Source: Neorhizobium petrolearium (lineage in GTDB: Bacteria; Pseudomonadota; Alphaproteobacteria; Rhizobiales; Rhizobiaceae). From it: a stretch of DNA of 64,000 bases. Made by a program: the position numbers and the translations under genes. Of this stretch, positions 43,503 through 52,658 are shown in pieces. The DNA is taken from the NCBI RefSeq assembly GCF_017873175.1, contig NZ_JAGGJW010000014.1:124001-188000 (forward strand), read 5' to 3'. Numbering within the stretch: position 1 is the stretch's first letter; every line of letters starts with the position of its first letter. The notes beneath the pieces are model-generated. The model had not been told where the DNA came from and ran no database searches. It saw only the letters and a program-made list of their open reading frames with translations.

Positions 43503-43604
43503 ATGGAAGAGACTGCTCAGAAATCCTGCTGGGGCGTGACATTCAAGGCGCTCGTGGGATTTGCCGGTGCGATGGCCCTTGCCTATCTGTTCGGCGCCTT
43601 CTGA
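43503..43604 (+). CDS. Possible 33-residue membrane microprotein
   Basis: A short frame with GGAG 6 bases before ATG encodes a charged N-terminus (MEETAQKSCWG) followed by one hydrophobic helix (VTFKALVGFAGAMALAYLF). An alternative in-frame ATG at 43479 adds 8 residues. The ribosome site and the clean amphipathic-to-hydrophobic layout favour a real small membrane protein, but there is no family match. Confidence 0.45.
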   Translation: MEETAQKSCWGVTFKALVGFAGAMALAYLFGAF

Positions 43605-43790
43605 CCTGCGGACGCGATCTTCATCTTAATCTTTTGGGCGGGATTTTGGCCTTTCGGCGTGGTATTCAAACCGCGCCGTTTCTATTTTTGCCTCATGTCG
43701 CGGGCATCAAACCCGATGTCGGGCAATCGCTGGAACATTCCGGCTGTCTGACATAGACTTTGCCAATATCGTATCTCCACGCGGATTATC

Positions 43791-45191
43791 ATGTTCCTCT
43801 CCGTCTTCGACGTCTTCAAGATCGGCATCGGACCGTCCAGTTCCCACACGATGGGACCGATGTCGGCGGCGAACCGTTTCCTCGCGCTGATCCTGTCGAA
43901 CGAATGGCCGCGCCCCGCCGGTGCGCAGGTCGCGAGCCTGAAGGTGAGCCTGCACGGCTCGCTCGCCTTTACAGGCATCGGACACGGGACGGGTAGGGCG
44001 GTGATCCTCGGCCTGATGGGCGAAGAGCCGGCAAGTGTCGATCCGGACAGGATGGACGAGATCATTGCCGAGGTGGAGCGCACGGGACGCGTGACGCCGC
44101 CCGGACATCCGCCCTATCAGTTCCAGCCGAAAACCGATCTCATCTTCGACAAGAAACAGCCGTTGCCAGGCCATGCCAACGGCATGAGTTTCTCCGCGCT
44201 GGATCGCGATGGCCGGTTGCTCCTTAAACGCATCTACTATTCGATCGGTGGCGGCTTCGTCGTGACGGACACGGAACTGGAAGCCATGCGCACCCCGCAG
44301 AAATCATCGGGCGATGCACGGGTGCCTTATCCATTCTCCACGGCAAAGCAGATGCTCGAAATGGCGCGCGGCTCAGGCCTGACGATCGCCCAGATGAAAC
44401 GCGCGAACGAAGAGACAAAGATCAGCGCTGCCGAACTGAATGCCGGCCTCGACCGCATCTGGGACGCGATGAAAAGCTGCATCGACCGGGGCTTGAAGGT
44501 CGAAGGCATCATGCCGGGCGGGCTGAAGGTGAAACGCCGGGCGAAGGCGATTCATGACAAGCTCAACGAGGAATGGCGTAGCAACCGGCTGAACCCGCTG
44601 CTCGCCAACGACTGGCTCTCCGTCTATGCGATGGCGGTCAACGAAGAGAATGCCGGCGGCGGGCGTGTGGTCACCGCCCCCACCAATGGTGCAGCGGGGG
44701 TAATCCCCGCAACCGTCCGCTACTACCTGCATTTCCATGAGGATGCGACGCCGGAGGATATCCGCAACTTCCTGCTGACGGCGGCGGCGGTCGGCGGCAT
44801 CATCAAGCACAATGCCTCGATCTCGGGCGCGGAGGTCGGCTGCCAGGGCGAGGTGGGGTCGGCGGCCGCGATGGCGGCTGCAGGCCTTGCCGCGGTCATG
44901 GGCGGCTCGCCGGAGCAGATCGAGAATGCTGCGGAAATCGCACTCGAGCACCATCTCGGCATGACCTGCGATCCTGTCGCCGGCTTAGTGCAGGTTCCTT
45001 GTATCGAGCGCAACGCGCTTGGCGCCGTCAAGGCCGTGACGGCCGCGTCGCTTGCCATCAAGGGTGACGGCACGCATTTCGTGCCGCTCGACGCCTGCAT
45101 CGAAACCATGCGGCAGACCGGCAACGACATGAGCGAGAAATACAAGGAGACCTCGACCGGCGGGCTTGCCGTCAATGTCGTCGAGTGTTGA
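43791..45191 (+). CDS. sdaA: L-serine ammonia-lyase
   Basis: This 466-residue single-chain iron-sulfur enzyme converts L-serine to pyruvate and ammonia. It starts with SVFDVFKIGIGPSSSHTMGP, the beta-domain signature, and has the three cluster cysteines in EVGCQGEVG, GMTCDPVAG and VPCIERNA. It complements the glycine cleavage system in serine-glycine balance. The ATG at 43791 gives the family N-terminus, though the ribosome site is weak. Confidence 0.95.
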   Translation: MFLSVFDVFKIGIGPSSSHTMGPMSAANRFLALILSNEWPRPAGAQVASLKVSLHGSLAFTGIGHGTGRAVILGLMGEEPASVDPDRMDEIIAEVERTGRVTPPGHPPYQFQPKTDLIFDKKQPLPGHANGMSFSALDRDGRLLLKRIYYSIGGGFVVTDTELEAMRTPQKSSGDARVPYPFSTAKQMLEMARGSGLTIAQMKRANEETKISAAELNAGLDRIWDAMKSCIDRGLKVEGIMPGGLKVKRRAKAIHDKLNEEWRSNRLNPLLANDWLSVYAMAVNEENAGGGRVVTAPTNGAAGVIPATVRYYLHFHEDATPEDIRNFLLTAAAVGGIIKHNASISGAEVGCQGEVGSAAAMAAAGLAAVMGGSPEQIENAAEIALEHHLGMTCDPVAGLVQVPCIERNALGAVKAVTAASLAIKGDGTHFVPLDACIETMRQTGNDMSEKYKETSTGGLAVNVVEC

Positions 45192-45261
45192 TTCATTTCA
45201 CCGCTGTGGAGCAACGGAGCAAAAACTTGACCTCCGATGCCAATAGGTTTTCAACAAATCC

Positions 45262-45699
45262 ATGGCTCTTCATCTGATCAAACTTTGTGTCGGCGCGGAT
45301 TCAATCCAAGACCTCAGAGAGTGGGTAACCGAGCGCTCACTCAATGCGATTGCCGCCGGCCTTGAACCGCACAGCGTTCATACGACACGCATGGTTCCGA
45401 AACGCATCGAGGAACTTCTCGAAGGCGGCTCCCTTTACTGGGTGATCAAGGGACAGGTGCTGGCCCGCCAAAAGCTCATGAATATCGAGACATTCACCGG
45501 CGGCGACGGCATCCAGCGCTGCCATCTCGTTCTCGGTCCGGAAGTGATCGAGACGGCGCCCCAGCCGAAGCGGCCTTTCCAGGGCTGGCGCTACCTGAAG
45601 GATGAGGAAGCGCCACGCGATCTCGGCAAGATGGGCGAGGGCGTTGCAGCGCTGCCGGAAGAGCTCAGACGAGAACTCGCCGAACTTGGGCTTCTCTGA
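45262..45699 (+). CDS. DUF1489 family protein
   Basis: This 145-residue protein shows the DUF1489 pattern: MALHLIKLCVGADSIQDLREW, HTTRMVPKRIEELLEGGSLYWVIKG and a final PFQGWRYLKDEEAPRDLG. The family is nearly confined to alphaproteobacteria; function unknown. It follows sdaA by 70 bases. Confidence 0.9.
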   Translation: MALHLIKLCVGADSIQDLREWVTERSLNAIAAGLEPHSVHTTRMVPKRIEELLEGGSLYWVIKGQVLARQKLMNIETFTGGDGIQRCHLVLGPEVIETAPQPKRPFQGWRYLKDEEAPRDLGKMGEGVAALPEELRRELAELGLL

Positions 45700-45778
45700 C
45701 TGCAGCAGCCAGTGACCATTGATCCCGACATTCGCTCCGGAGTCGGCAACATCTGGATGCAGATTCCGGTACGGTCAA

Positions 45779-46048
45779 CTATCGAAGCTTGAGACGCACC
45801 GGTGCCCGGCCGGAGCGCATACCGACATGAAGATGGATATGCGCCTCCGGCTGAGAATGGCGCCAGGCGCGGGCACCATGGCTGAGCAGCATGGCGACGA
45901 GATCGCGCGTCTTTTCCTTTGAACGGCTAAGCCCCATACCTGCAAGCCGCATGGCCGCCTCATGAAGCGGATTGAGGGCAACGCCCCTTGCTCTGCCCCG
46001 CGGCGAGGACATCAAGGCGAATTCCACGCTGTTTTCGTTCATTCCCAT
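45779..46048 (-). CDS. Hypothetical protein
   Basis: The frame encodes 89 residues with a basic C-terminal half (RAWRHSQPEAHIHLHVGMRSG). An ATG 6 bases in is an alternative start. Base composition matches neighbouring genes, but I recognise no family and the ribosome site is weak (GGGG 6 bases upstream). It lies convergent to DUF1489 and downstream of the D,D-carboxypeptidase gene. Confidence 0.5.
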   Translation of the reverse strand: MGMNENSVEFALMSSPRGRARGVALNPLHEAAMRLAGMGLSRSKEKTRDLVAMLLSHGARAWRHSQPEAHIHLHVGMRSGRAPVRLKLR

Positions 46049-46137
46049 CGGAAACCCCGTTTACGCATTACTTTCGAGATTCCGCCGCGGCGGCGAGCCG
46101 CCGCGGACATTCTTGATGCATGGCTATCGCCAGCAGT

Positions 46138-47697
46138 TCACTGGAGCGAAGCCCAGCAGTTGATGCCCTTTTTCTTCAAAGCGTTGCACGCATCCACAGC
46201 GGCCTTCTGGTCATCAAAGCCCCCAAACCGGGCGCGATAGATCTGCCCGCTATTGCTGTTGAAGGCGACGGTGAAGGGTTTGGCGGAACGCAGTACCTTG
46301 CCGCCCTTATCCTGCGCAGTCTGCAGGAGATTCTCTGCCATTTTCTGATCGGGCGAAGCGCCTATCTGGATCACCCAACCGCTCGGCGTCGCATCGGCGG
46401 CGTTTGACCTGGTGGCCTTTGCCGATGTCTTTGTCGAGGCCGTGGTGACTTCGTCAACGGTGGCGCTACCGGCGCTGGAAGCGGAGACGTCCTCGGCGCG
46501 GGCCGGTATATATTCCGGCGCGGGCGTCGGGACGGCTGCCACACCGGCCATCGCCGTGTTCATAGCCTGACTGATCATCTTCCTTTGACTGGGCTCAGCG
46601 GCATAGGCCGAAGCGACGGCCGAGGTCTCCCCAGCAGCCGGCTGTTCCTTGTAGCGCGCACCGGGCATCGGGCCACTGTTCGGCAGATCGAGGGCGGCCA
46701 TCTGACGCGCCTCGGACTGCGTGGCGGCGATGGCGGGAGCCGAACGCACCGGGGCGACCGGTACAGGCGCCGACGGCGCCGCCTGGGCGATCAGGTTGCT
46801 GCTACCGCCCCGCGAAGCCTTCGGCAGATATTCGGCAACGAGTTTGCGCATCGTCGCGTCGCGGGCAGCACTGGAACGGCCGCCGAGCACGACGGCAACG
46901 ATCGAACGGTCGTCAAGCTGAGCAGAAGTCGCCAGATTGCTGCCGGCGGCACGGGTGTACCCGGTCTTGATACCATCGACGCCCTTCACGTTGCCGACCA
47001 GGCGGTTATGGTTGCCGATCACCTGCTTGCCGAAGTTGAAGCTACGGATGGAGAAATAGCCGTAATATTGCGGGAAGTGCTGGCGGAGCGCGATGCCAAG
47101 CCTTGCCTGATCGCGGGCCGTCGTCATCTGCGCGGTGTTCGGCAGGCCATGGGCGTTGCGATAGGTGGTGCGCGTCATGCCGAGGGCACGAGCCTTCCTT
47201 GTCATCATCTGAGCGAAACGATCCTCGGAACCACCGAGGAACTCACCCAGCGCGGTCGCGATATCGTTTGCGGATCGCGTGACGAGAGCACGGATCGCCT
47301 GATCGACCGTCACGGAGCCGCCGGCACGGACGCCGAGCTTGGAGGGCGGCTCGGCTGCGGCGTTGGCGGATACAGGCACTTTCGCATCAAGGCTGAGGCG
47401 ACCGGCCTCAAGCGCTTCAAAGGTGAGATAGAGGGTCATCATCTTGGTGAGCGACGCGGGATATCGCAGACCGTCCGGATCTTCCGAATAGAGAACCTTG
47501 CCGGTCTTGGCGTCCACGACGATACCAGCGTATTTCGGTGCCGCTTCCGCAGGCGCGGCAAAGATCGAAACCGCCAGAATCAGGGTGAAGAGATAACCGA
47601 GAAAATATCCCGGAACCGTTGCGCCATCCTTGGGAAAGGAGGCAGAGAATTTAGTTTTCGACACTGCCGCACTCATCGCTTGCATCACGCCATTCAC
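46138..47697 (-). CDS. D-alanyl-D-alanine carboxypeptidase with SPOR domain
   Basis: This 519-residue penicillin-binding protein of family S11 trims the last D-alanine from peptidoglycan stems. The catalytic motifs are SLTK (Ser82-Lys85), SAN (142-144) and KTG (244-246). A membrane anchor or signal segment occupies residues 31-53. A low-complexity linker (about 310-435) leads to a SPOR domain that binds denuded glycan strands at the septum. GTG at 47697 is chosen for its GGGGGAG site; ATG codons at 47685 and 47676 are alternatives. Confidence 0.92.
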   Translation of the reverse strand: MNGVMQAMSAAVSKTKFSASFPKDGATVPGYFLGYLFTLILAVSIFAAPAEAAPKYAGIVVDAKTGKVLYSEDPDGLRYPASLTKMMTLYLTFEALEAGRLSLDAKVPVSANAAAEPPSKLGVRAGGSVTVDQAIRALVTRSANDIATALGEFLGGSEDRFAQMMTRKARALGMTRTTYRNAHGLPNTAQMTTARDQARLGIALRQHFPQYYGYFSIRSFNFGKQVIGNHNRLVGNVKGVDGIKTGYTRAAGSNLATSAQLDDRSIVAVVLGGRSSAARDATMRKLVAEYLPKASRGGSSNLIAQAAPSAPVPVAPVRSAPAIAATQSEARQMAALDLPNSGPMPGARYKEQPAAGETSAVASAYAAEPSQRKMISQAMNTAMAGVAAVPTPAPEYIPARAEDVSASSAGSATVDEVTTASTKTSAKATRSNAADATPSGWVIQIGASPDQKMAENLLQTAQDKGGKVLRSAKPFTVAFNSNSGQIYRARFGGFDDQKAAVDACNALKKKGINCWASLQ

Positions 47698-47831
47698 GTC
47701 CGGACGCTCCCCCGTCGCAGCCGTTATCCTCCAATCTAGGAGAACAGCGTTACCAAGAGGTTTATGATGAACAGCAGCTTGCTTAGATATGCTGCATTTT
47801 AAGCGTCAAAATCCCGACCATCCGTGGAGAC

Positions 47832-48566
47832 CTACTTCGTCAGCCGGTTTTCGACAAAGGATCGAACTGAGGCATCAATATGTTGCCAGTCGTTCAAAAG
47901 CGCGCTGGAGAAACGATAGAGCACCGCGAGGTCCTGGCCGATCTGGATATCGCGCTGGCAATCCCCGCTTGTAGGCTTCTCACCGGCAATCGGCAGCAGG
48001 CAACGAACGACGTAGTCCGTAGCTCCAGGGCGAGGGGCGGTGAGAATGACCTCGCGGCCATAGCCGGAATCGGCACGCAGCCGGTGGAGCATCAGTCCGA
48101 AATCAAACGGCTGCGGCTCGCCATCGAAAAGTCGCGAATAGATCGGGTCGAGACGGCCGGACATATCGCGCGACATCGTGCCTTGCGACAATTGCAGAAA
48201 AATCAATGATGATGACTGGAAAATGTCGTCAAACCGCGGGCGCAGTGCGGCGCTGTACCCTTCGAGTTCCGGCCAGGTGAGGTAGAGGTCAACGCGCTCG
48301 GCAATACCGTTTTGGCGCTGGTCGCGGAAGCGGATCGTATTGGCGGAAAGGTGGAGCTGGTCCTGACCGATCTGGATGAGGAATTTCTCGGTGCTGTTGG
48401 TGTGGCCTGCCAGCGCCATGCGTTCACCGAACCAGCGACCGCCGATGCTGATCGCGACCGTCAGCGCCGCCAGAACTGCGATCACCGCAGTCAACCGGTA
48501 GAGAAACCGGTTGGAAATCAGCGGTTCCTCCTCGATGGACGAAGGGATAGGGGGTGGACCTGCCAT
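47832..48566 (-). CDS. Conserved hypothetical membrane-anchored protein
   Basis: This 244-residue protein has one membrane segment near residues 28-48 (LTAVIAVLAALTVAISIGG) and a large C-terminal domain predicted to be periplasmic, with two cysteines (VVRCLLPI, SGDCQRD) that could pair. I recall homologues as unnamed rhizobial proteins. ATG at 48566 with GGAG 8 bases upstream is chosen over a longer start at 48617. Function unknown. Confidence 0.75.
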   Translation of the reverse strand: MAGPPPIPSSIEEEPLISNRFLYRLTAVIAVLAALTVAISIGGRWFGERMALAGHTNSTEKFLIQIGQDQLHLSANTIRFRDQRQNGIAERVDLYLTWPELEGYSAALRPRFDDIFQSSSLIFLQLSQGTMSRDMSGRLDPIYSRLFDGEPQPFDFGLMLHRLRADSGYGREVILTAPRPGATDYVVRCLLPIAGEKPTSGDCQRDIQIGQDLAVLYRFSSALLNDWQHIDASVRSFVENRLTK

Positions 48567-48753
48567 GACGTGCGCTCCATGTTCACCCAAGGGGCATTCA
48601 CCCTGCCTTGAAGCCATGCTCTGGAATGAGACAGGATACGGAATGCGGGAAGGCGAATGCGCCGCAAGTCTGGAGCGCCATGGTTAACGCTTCGTAAAAG
48701 AGCGGCCGAGTTTAGGACCGCATGGCCTAAACAGGTTACTCAGGGAGGAAGAC

Positions 48754-49122
48754 GTGCAACTCTTTCAGGGAATCAATGTCGTTTCGATCTCCGTTACGGA
48801 TCTCGAGCGGGCGCGGCTTTTCTACCGCGACACGCTTGGATTGGGAGAACCGCTCTACGATCTGCCGGATGCCGGCTGGATCGAGTTCTCGACCGGCGCC
48901 GATGGCGGCAACCTTTCGCTGACGATGGCAGGAGCGGAGTGGGAGCCATCGACGGGAACGACGGTGGTGTTCAACGTCAGGGACTGCCACGCGGCGGTCG
49001 ACGAACTCAGGTGCCGTGGCGTGGCTTGCGGCGAACCCGTCATGTTCGAGGGCCATGTGGTATTCGCGAGTTTCCACGATCCGTTCGGCAACCGCCTGCA
49101 AATGTGCAGCCCCGCGCCTTGA
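48754..49122 (+). CDS. VOC family (glyoxalase-like) protein
   Basis: This 122-residue protein has the paired beta-alpha-beta modules of the vicinal oxygen chelate fold: VVSISVTDLERARLFYRDTLGL at the start and VVFASFHDPFGNRLQM at the end, with likely metal residues there. Members include glyoxalases, dioxygenases and resistance proteins; this one cannot be assigned. GTG at 48754 has GGAGGAA upstream. Confidence 0.88.
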   Translation: MQLFQGINVVSISVTDLERARLFYRDTLGLGEPLYDLPDAGWIEFSTGADGGNLSLTMAGAEWEPSTGTTVVFNVRDCHAAVDELRCRGVACGEPVMFEGHVVFASFHDPFGNRLQMCSPAP

Positions 49123-49174
49123 TCCTGGCCGCAACCATGTCGCTGCGGCCGTTTTCCCTCGTCGATGGGATGGA

Positions 49175-49786
49175 TTACTGGCCGACGGAACCGACGGCTG
49201 TCGCGCGGCCGTCCTGAAGCTTGACCCAACGAGCCGGATCGTCGCTCGCCTGACGCTTCAGGTAGGTATATTCCGTCTCGGACCAGAGCATGACCTTGTT
49301 GCGCATGTTGTCGAGCACGAAATCGCCGCGGTCAGTGCGGATGGTCAGGACAGCATGGCCTTCGCCATTCGGCTGAAGCACGACAGTGATCAGGAGGTCG
49401 GAAGGGTCAAAGCCTTTTTTCATCAGCATCTTGCGCTTCAGAAGGACAAAGTCCTCGCAATCGCCAACGGTGCGGGGATACGCCCAGAGCTCCTCTACGC
49501 CGTAAATCTCCTGGTCGGTCATCGGCATGATCGAGGAATTGACTGTATAATTGACGTCCAGCAGGGTCCGCCACTTGTCCTCCGTCAGCGTCATCGGCCC
49601 GGCATCCTTATAGGCCGTTGCGCATTCGCTCGCATAGCTTTTGCAGAACTGGTAGTGACCGATCGGCTGATTGGCTGAGCCGAGGACGCGCATGGCCCCG
49701 GCAGGCATGGCGACGGAATGTCCGGCGGAAAAGATCGCCAGGAAAGCGGTGATGGCGGCGAGGCCCAGTCCCTTGCTGAATTTCAT
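49175..49786 (-). CDS. Transglutaminase-like cysteine protease (BTLCP)
   Basis: This 203-residue exported protein has a signal peptide (cleavage near GHSVA, residue 26) and the BTLCP triad: Cys110 in VGDCEDF, His144 in GEGHAVL and Asp159 in LDN. Related proteins (LapG) cleave surface adhesins under c-di-GMP control, but no LapD-type partner is adjacent; a PilZ protein is 500 bases upstream. Start at 49786 with GGGGAG nearby. Confidence 0.9.
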   Translation of the reverse strand: MKFSKGLGLAAITAFLAIFSAGHSVAMPAGAMRVLGSANQPIGHYQFCKSYASECATAYKDAGPMTLTEDKWRTLLDVNYTVNSSIMPMTDQEIYGVEELWAYPRTVGDCEDFVLLKRKMLMKKGFDPSDLLITVVLQPNGEGHAVLTIRTDRGDFVLDNMRNKVMLWSETEYTYLKRQASDDPARWVKLQDGRATAVGSVGQ

Positions 49787-50286
49787 TTTTGTGTCTCCCC
49801 GTTGTGGGAAGAACACTGACACAGAGGGTTTTAGCGACCGCAAAATCTCGCAGTAAAATCAATATCTTATTTGAATTCAATTTATCTAAAACATGATTCG
49901 AATGCGAATCGAATTTTACTAAAATCCGAAGGAAATTTTCATTGGAATGCCACGCAATCAAGCCGGCTCGCCGGCTTCTCTTTTTGCTATCCTTTTGCCG
50001 GAAAAGGGTTTTCCGAAACCGGCCAGGATGACTGAAGCGCTTCCGGAAGTTAACGCCCGCGTGGCATCCGGCGCCCATCCGCCGAGGGAGACGTGCCACA
50101 TAGGGCCTGTCGGGAGGCGCAAAGGGGTGTTCCAGGCCTGTTTCGAAGGCCTAAAAAAGTCCCGAAAAGGCACGATTTTTCCGAATAATGTCTGTTCTGG
50201 AACAGACAAACGGCGCTAAACCCGTCCTGTGCAGCCATGATACAGGGTCTTGATGCGAGGAAAGAAGGGGCGGGGAGCGGAATTGC
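49787..50286. other. Gene-free gap of 500 bases with two palindromes
   Basis: An AT-rich patch at 49850-49930 contains the palindrome GATTCG-AATG-CGAATC (49895-49910). Further right lies the palindrome at 50189-50208. The short open frames here lack ribosome sites, and I see no gene or RNA of known family. Confidence 0.6.
50189..50208. promoter_or_regulatory. Near-perfect 20-base palindrome, possible operator
   Basis: TGTCTGTTC-TG-GAACAGACA has 9-base perfect arms and a 2-base centre. It is not the GTTC-N7-GTTC form of alphaproteobacterial LexA boxes. It lies about 80 bases from the end of the PilZ gene and could be an operator or a factor-assisted terminator. Confidence 0.4.
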
Positions 50287-50898
50287 CTAGAGGAATTCCG
50301 TCAGTGCCTCGCGCGGCTGGACCGAATTGAATTCGACCGCCACGCCCTCCATGAAATGGCGCACGACGCGACCACGCATATTGCCGAGACGCACGGGCGT
50401 GCCGATCGCAGGCCGGATATCGATATCGATCGCCGCTCCGGAGAGAGAAAGGTCCATGATGCGGCAGGCGTAACGCCGACCGTCGTCAAGCGTGATTTCT
50501 GCCCGGGTGTTGCGCGGCGTCAGGCGGTCATGGCGGCGATCCTCGGGCAGGCCGAGTTCATGCTTGTTTGCGATCCATGTAAGCTGGGCCGCAAGCTTCT
50601 CCCGCTTGCGATCCGTTGCGTTGATCGACATTAAAAAGCCGTTCGCCGAAAGGTTCAAAACCGTGCCTTCGAGGCGCCCGATGTGATCGAGATAGGCGAT
50701 CACGCGCTCACCGACCGCGGGGCGGCCGACACAGGCAAAGGCAACGTCGCCGGGCGACATATCCACCACGGTGCAGGGAAATTCCTCTTGCGTCGCGAGC
50801 ATCAGCCGTCCCGCCACGTTGACCGACACCCGCTGAAAAGTCCGCTGGGCGGGAATTGTCTGCGTCGACGGAGTATGCACCGGCTGAAATGAATACAT
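50287..50898 (-). CDS. Tandem PilZ domain protein
   Basis: This 203-residue protein has two PilZ domains, receptors for cyclic di-GMP. The first has RTFQR and NLSANG; the second has RLTPR and DLSLSG, both fitting RxxxR plus D/NxSxxG, so both look able to bind. No output domain is present, so it probably acts by partner contact. Regulation of motility or exopolysaccharide is the usual role in rhizobia (inference). Confidence 0.88.
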   Translation of the reverse strand: MYSFQPVHTPSTQTIPAQRTFQRVSVNVAGRLMLATQEEFPCTVVDMSPGDVAFACVGRPAVGERVIAYLDHIGRLEGTVLNLSANGFLMSINATDRKREKLAAQLTWIANKHELGLPEDRRHDRLTPRNTRAEITLDDGRRYACRIMDLSLSGAAIDIDIRPAIGTPVRLGNMRGRVVRHFMEGVAVEFNSVQPREALTEFL

Positions 50899-50996
50899 TC
50901 GAGAAAGCTTTTCTCTTGGGGAGTATGGCTAAATTGATACCGTGTCGCGGTTAACAGAAGGTTTTGCGTAGCCCCGTTGCGAATTCCAAGCCATGG

Positions 50997-51584
50997 TCAG
51001 GATACCTGGCCGTGGGATGAGAAGAGACGGCGCAACAGCGCTTCGCCAAAGCCGTGATGGCCGCCGCTCGGCGGCGCATCGATCAGAACGCCACTCTCGA
51101 CAAGAAACGTCCAGCTTTCCAGCACAAGACCAATGACGGGAAGTTCTGTGGTGGGGAAGGACTGTTCTTGCGGCAGGAGGGCACCGAGAACGCGATCGCT
51201 TCCGTTTCCCTCGGCCGACCGAATGGGTAGCAGCAGCATTTCATAAGCATGGCGCAGGTCGCCGTTCGACGCGAGAACCTCAAGGTATGCCGGCCGCTCA
51301 TAATGGACGACGTTCTGAACGATCTCTGCCGGCTGTCGATACTCGTTTTCAAGCCATGCCTCGGCAAAGGCCTCGCCACGGAATTCGCGATCGAACAGGT
51401 CGCAGATACGCGTCCCGGCGAGCCGGAACGTCAGGAGGCCGCTGGCATCGGTCGTCACAATGAAGAGGTGTGGGAGAAGATGGCGCAGCGCCACAGGGTC
51501 GATTTCCGTGCGCAAGGGTGCCGCGCGGTCCCCCCTGAGGTTGGCCCAATAGTCGAAAATTGCGCGGCTTGCCTTATTTCGCAT
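50997..51584 (-). CDS. PAS domain-containing protein (PAS_5 type)
   Basis: This 195-residue protein consists largely of one PAS-like sensory domain: ALRHLLPHLFIVTTDASGLLTFRLAGTRICDLF, then ERPAYLEVLASNGDLRHAYEMLLLPI. Such single-domain proteins occur in several copies in Rhizobiaceae. No output domain is fused, and the signal is unknown. It is on the same strand as the PilZ gene, with a 98-base gap. Confidence 0.8.
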   Translation of the reverse strand: MRNKASRAIFDYWANLRGDRAAPLRTEIDPVALRHLLPHLFIVTTDASGLLTFRLAGTRICDLFDREFRGEAFAEAWLENEYRQPAEIVQNVVHYERPAYLEVLASNGDLRHAYEMLLLPIRSAEGNGSDRVLGALLPQEQSFPTTELPVIGLVLESWTFLVESGVLIDAPPSGGHHGFGEALLRRLFSSHGQVS

Positions 51585-51804
51585 CCGTTGTCACCTGTCA
51601 CATTTTGATACAGATCGCGCCTCATGCACGAGCGTCCTCCGTCCACTCAGCGAAATCCGTGCCACGGCCCACCCCTCAGGGTTAACAAATTACAAACCGG
51701 GCAAAGCCGGCCTCACCGCCTCCTTGCGACGCTTTCCTTTGGCGGGCCGCTCCTATATGGCTGGCGGACATTCCCGAAAGGGAATGGACCAGAGAGGAAT
51801 GAGC

Positions 51805-52563
51805 ATGAACGACGGACCGGGCATAGCTGACGAGCAGCGGGAGATGGACGAGGACGATCAGCGCTCACCGCCTGTCTTCAACCTGCCGCGGAGCCTGGTG
51901 GTGACGCTGGCCTTGCTCGCGGCAATCTATATCGTTCAGGAATATCTGCTTGATGACGACACACGCGCTTATTTTGTCGTGAACCTTGCCTTTACGCCGC
52001 TGCGTTATGCCTATCCGCTGGAGGAACAGGGTTTCGCCTGGCTCTGGACGCCGGTCACCTATTCTCTTCTTCACGGCAGTATCGAACATATCCTCTTCAA
52101 CGCGCTCTGGCTGATGGCTTTCGGAGCGCCGGTCGTCAGGCGTATCGGCACCTTGCGCTATGTGGTCTTCTGGGTCCTGTCGGCGGCGGCAGCAGCCTTC
52201 TTCCACGCCATGATCAACTGGGGCAACGAGACATTGCTGATCGGAGCGTCCGGCGTCGTGTCCGCGTTGATGGGGGCAGCCTGCCGCTTCGCCTTCCCTC
52301 CCGGACGGGGCTACGATCGAACCCACGGCCATCTCTATCCCCGCCAGTCCATTCCTGGCGCCTTCCGCAGCCGCACGGTCGTCATCTTCACGGCAATGTG
52401 GTTCATCGGCAATCTGCTGATCGCCTTTGGCGTGACGTTGTTCGGTGCGGACATGGGGCCGATCGCCTGGGATGCGCATATCGGCGGCTTTCTGTTCGGC
52501 TTTCTGCTTTTTGGATTCTTCGATCCGGTCTCGCCTTCACGAAGGCCGCTCACTCAACCTTGA
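51805..52563 (+). CDS. Rhomboid family intramembrane serine protease
   Basis: This 252-residue protein has six to seven membrane segments; the catalytic serine is Ser149 in IGASG and the histidine His225 in WDAHIGG. The N-terminal 28 residues are acidic and cytoplasmic. ATG at 51805 with AGAGGA 6 bases upstream is preferred over the ATG at 51799. Rhomboids cut membrane proteins within the bilayer; substrates here are unknown. Confidence 0.9.
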   Translation: MNDGPGIADEQREMDEDDQRSPPVFNLPRSLVVTLALLAAIYIVQEYLLDDDTRAYFVVNLAFTPLRYAYPLEEQGFAWLWTPVTYSLLHGSIEHILFNALWLMAFGAPVVRRIGTLRYVVFWVLSAAAAAFFHAMINWGNETLLIGASGVVSALMGAACRFAFPPGRGYDRTHGHLYPRQSIPGAFRSRTVVIFTAMWFIGNLLIAFGVTLFGADMGPIAWDAHIGGFLFGFLLFGFFDPVSPSRRPLTQP

Positions 52564-52579
52564 TATGTGTTTGACCTCG

Positions 52580-52594
52580 CCCTAAAATTTAGGG
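52580..52594. promoter_or_regulatory. Perfect inverted repeat before the CBS gene
   Basis: CCCTAAA-A-TTTAGGG lies 65 bases before the CBS gene and just after a TTGACC hexamer at 52571. It could be an operator, or part of a short terminator of the rhomboid gene; no T run follows. Confidence 0.35.
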
Positions 52595-52658
52595 GGAAGT
52601 ACGAAGCGATTCTGGGAGGAGGATGCCCAGATCACGCTTGGTTGATGAGGAGAGGGCC

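Noticed and set aside
50189..50208. LexA box
   Set aside because: The palindrome has a 2-base centre and does not fit the spaced direct repeat used by alphaproteobacterial LexA.
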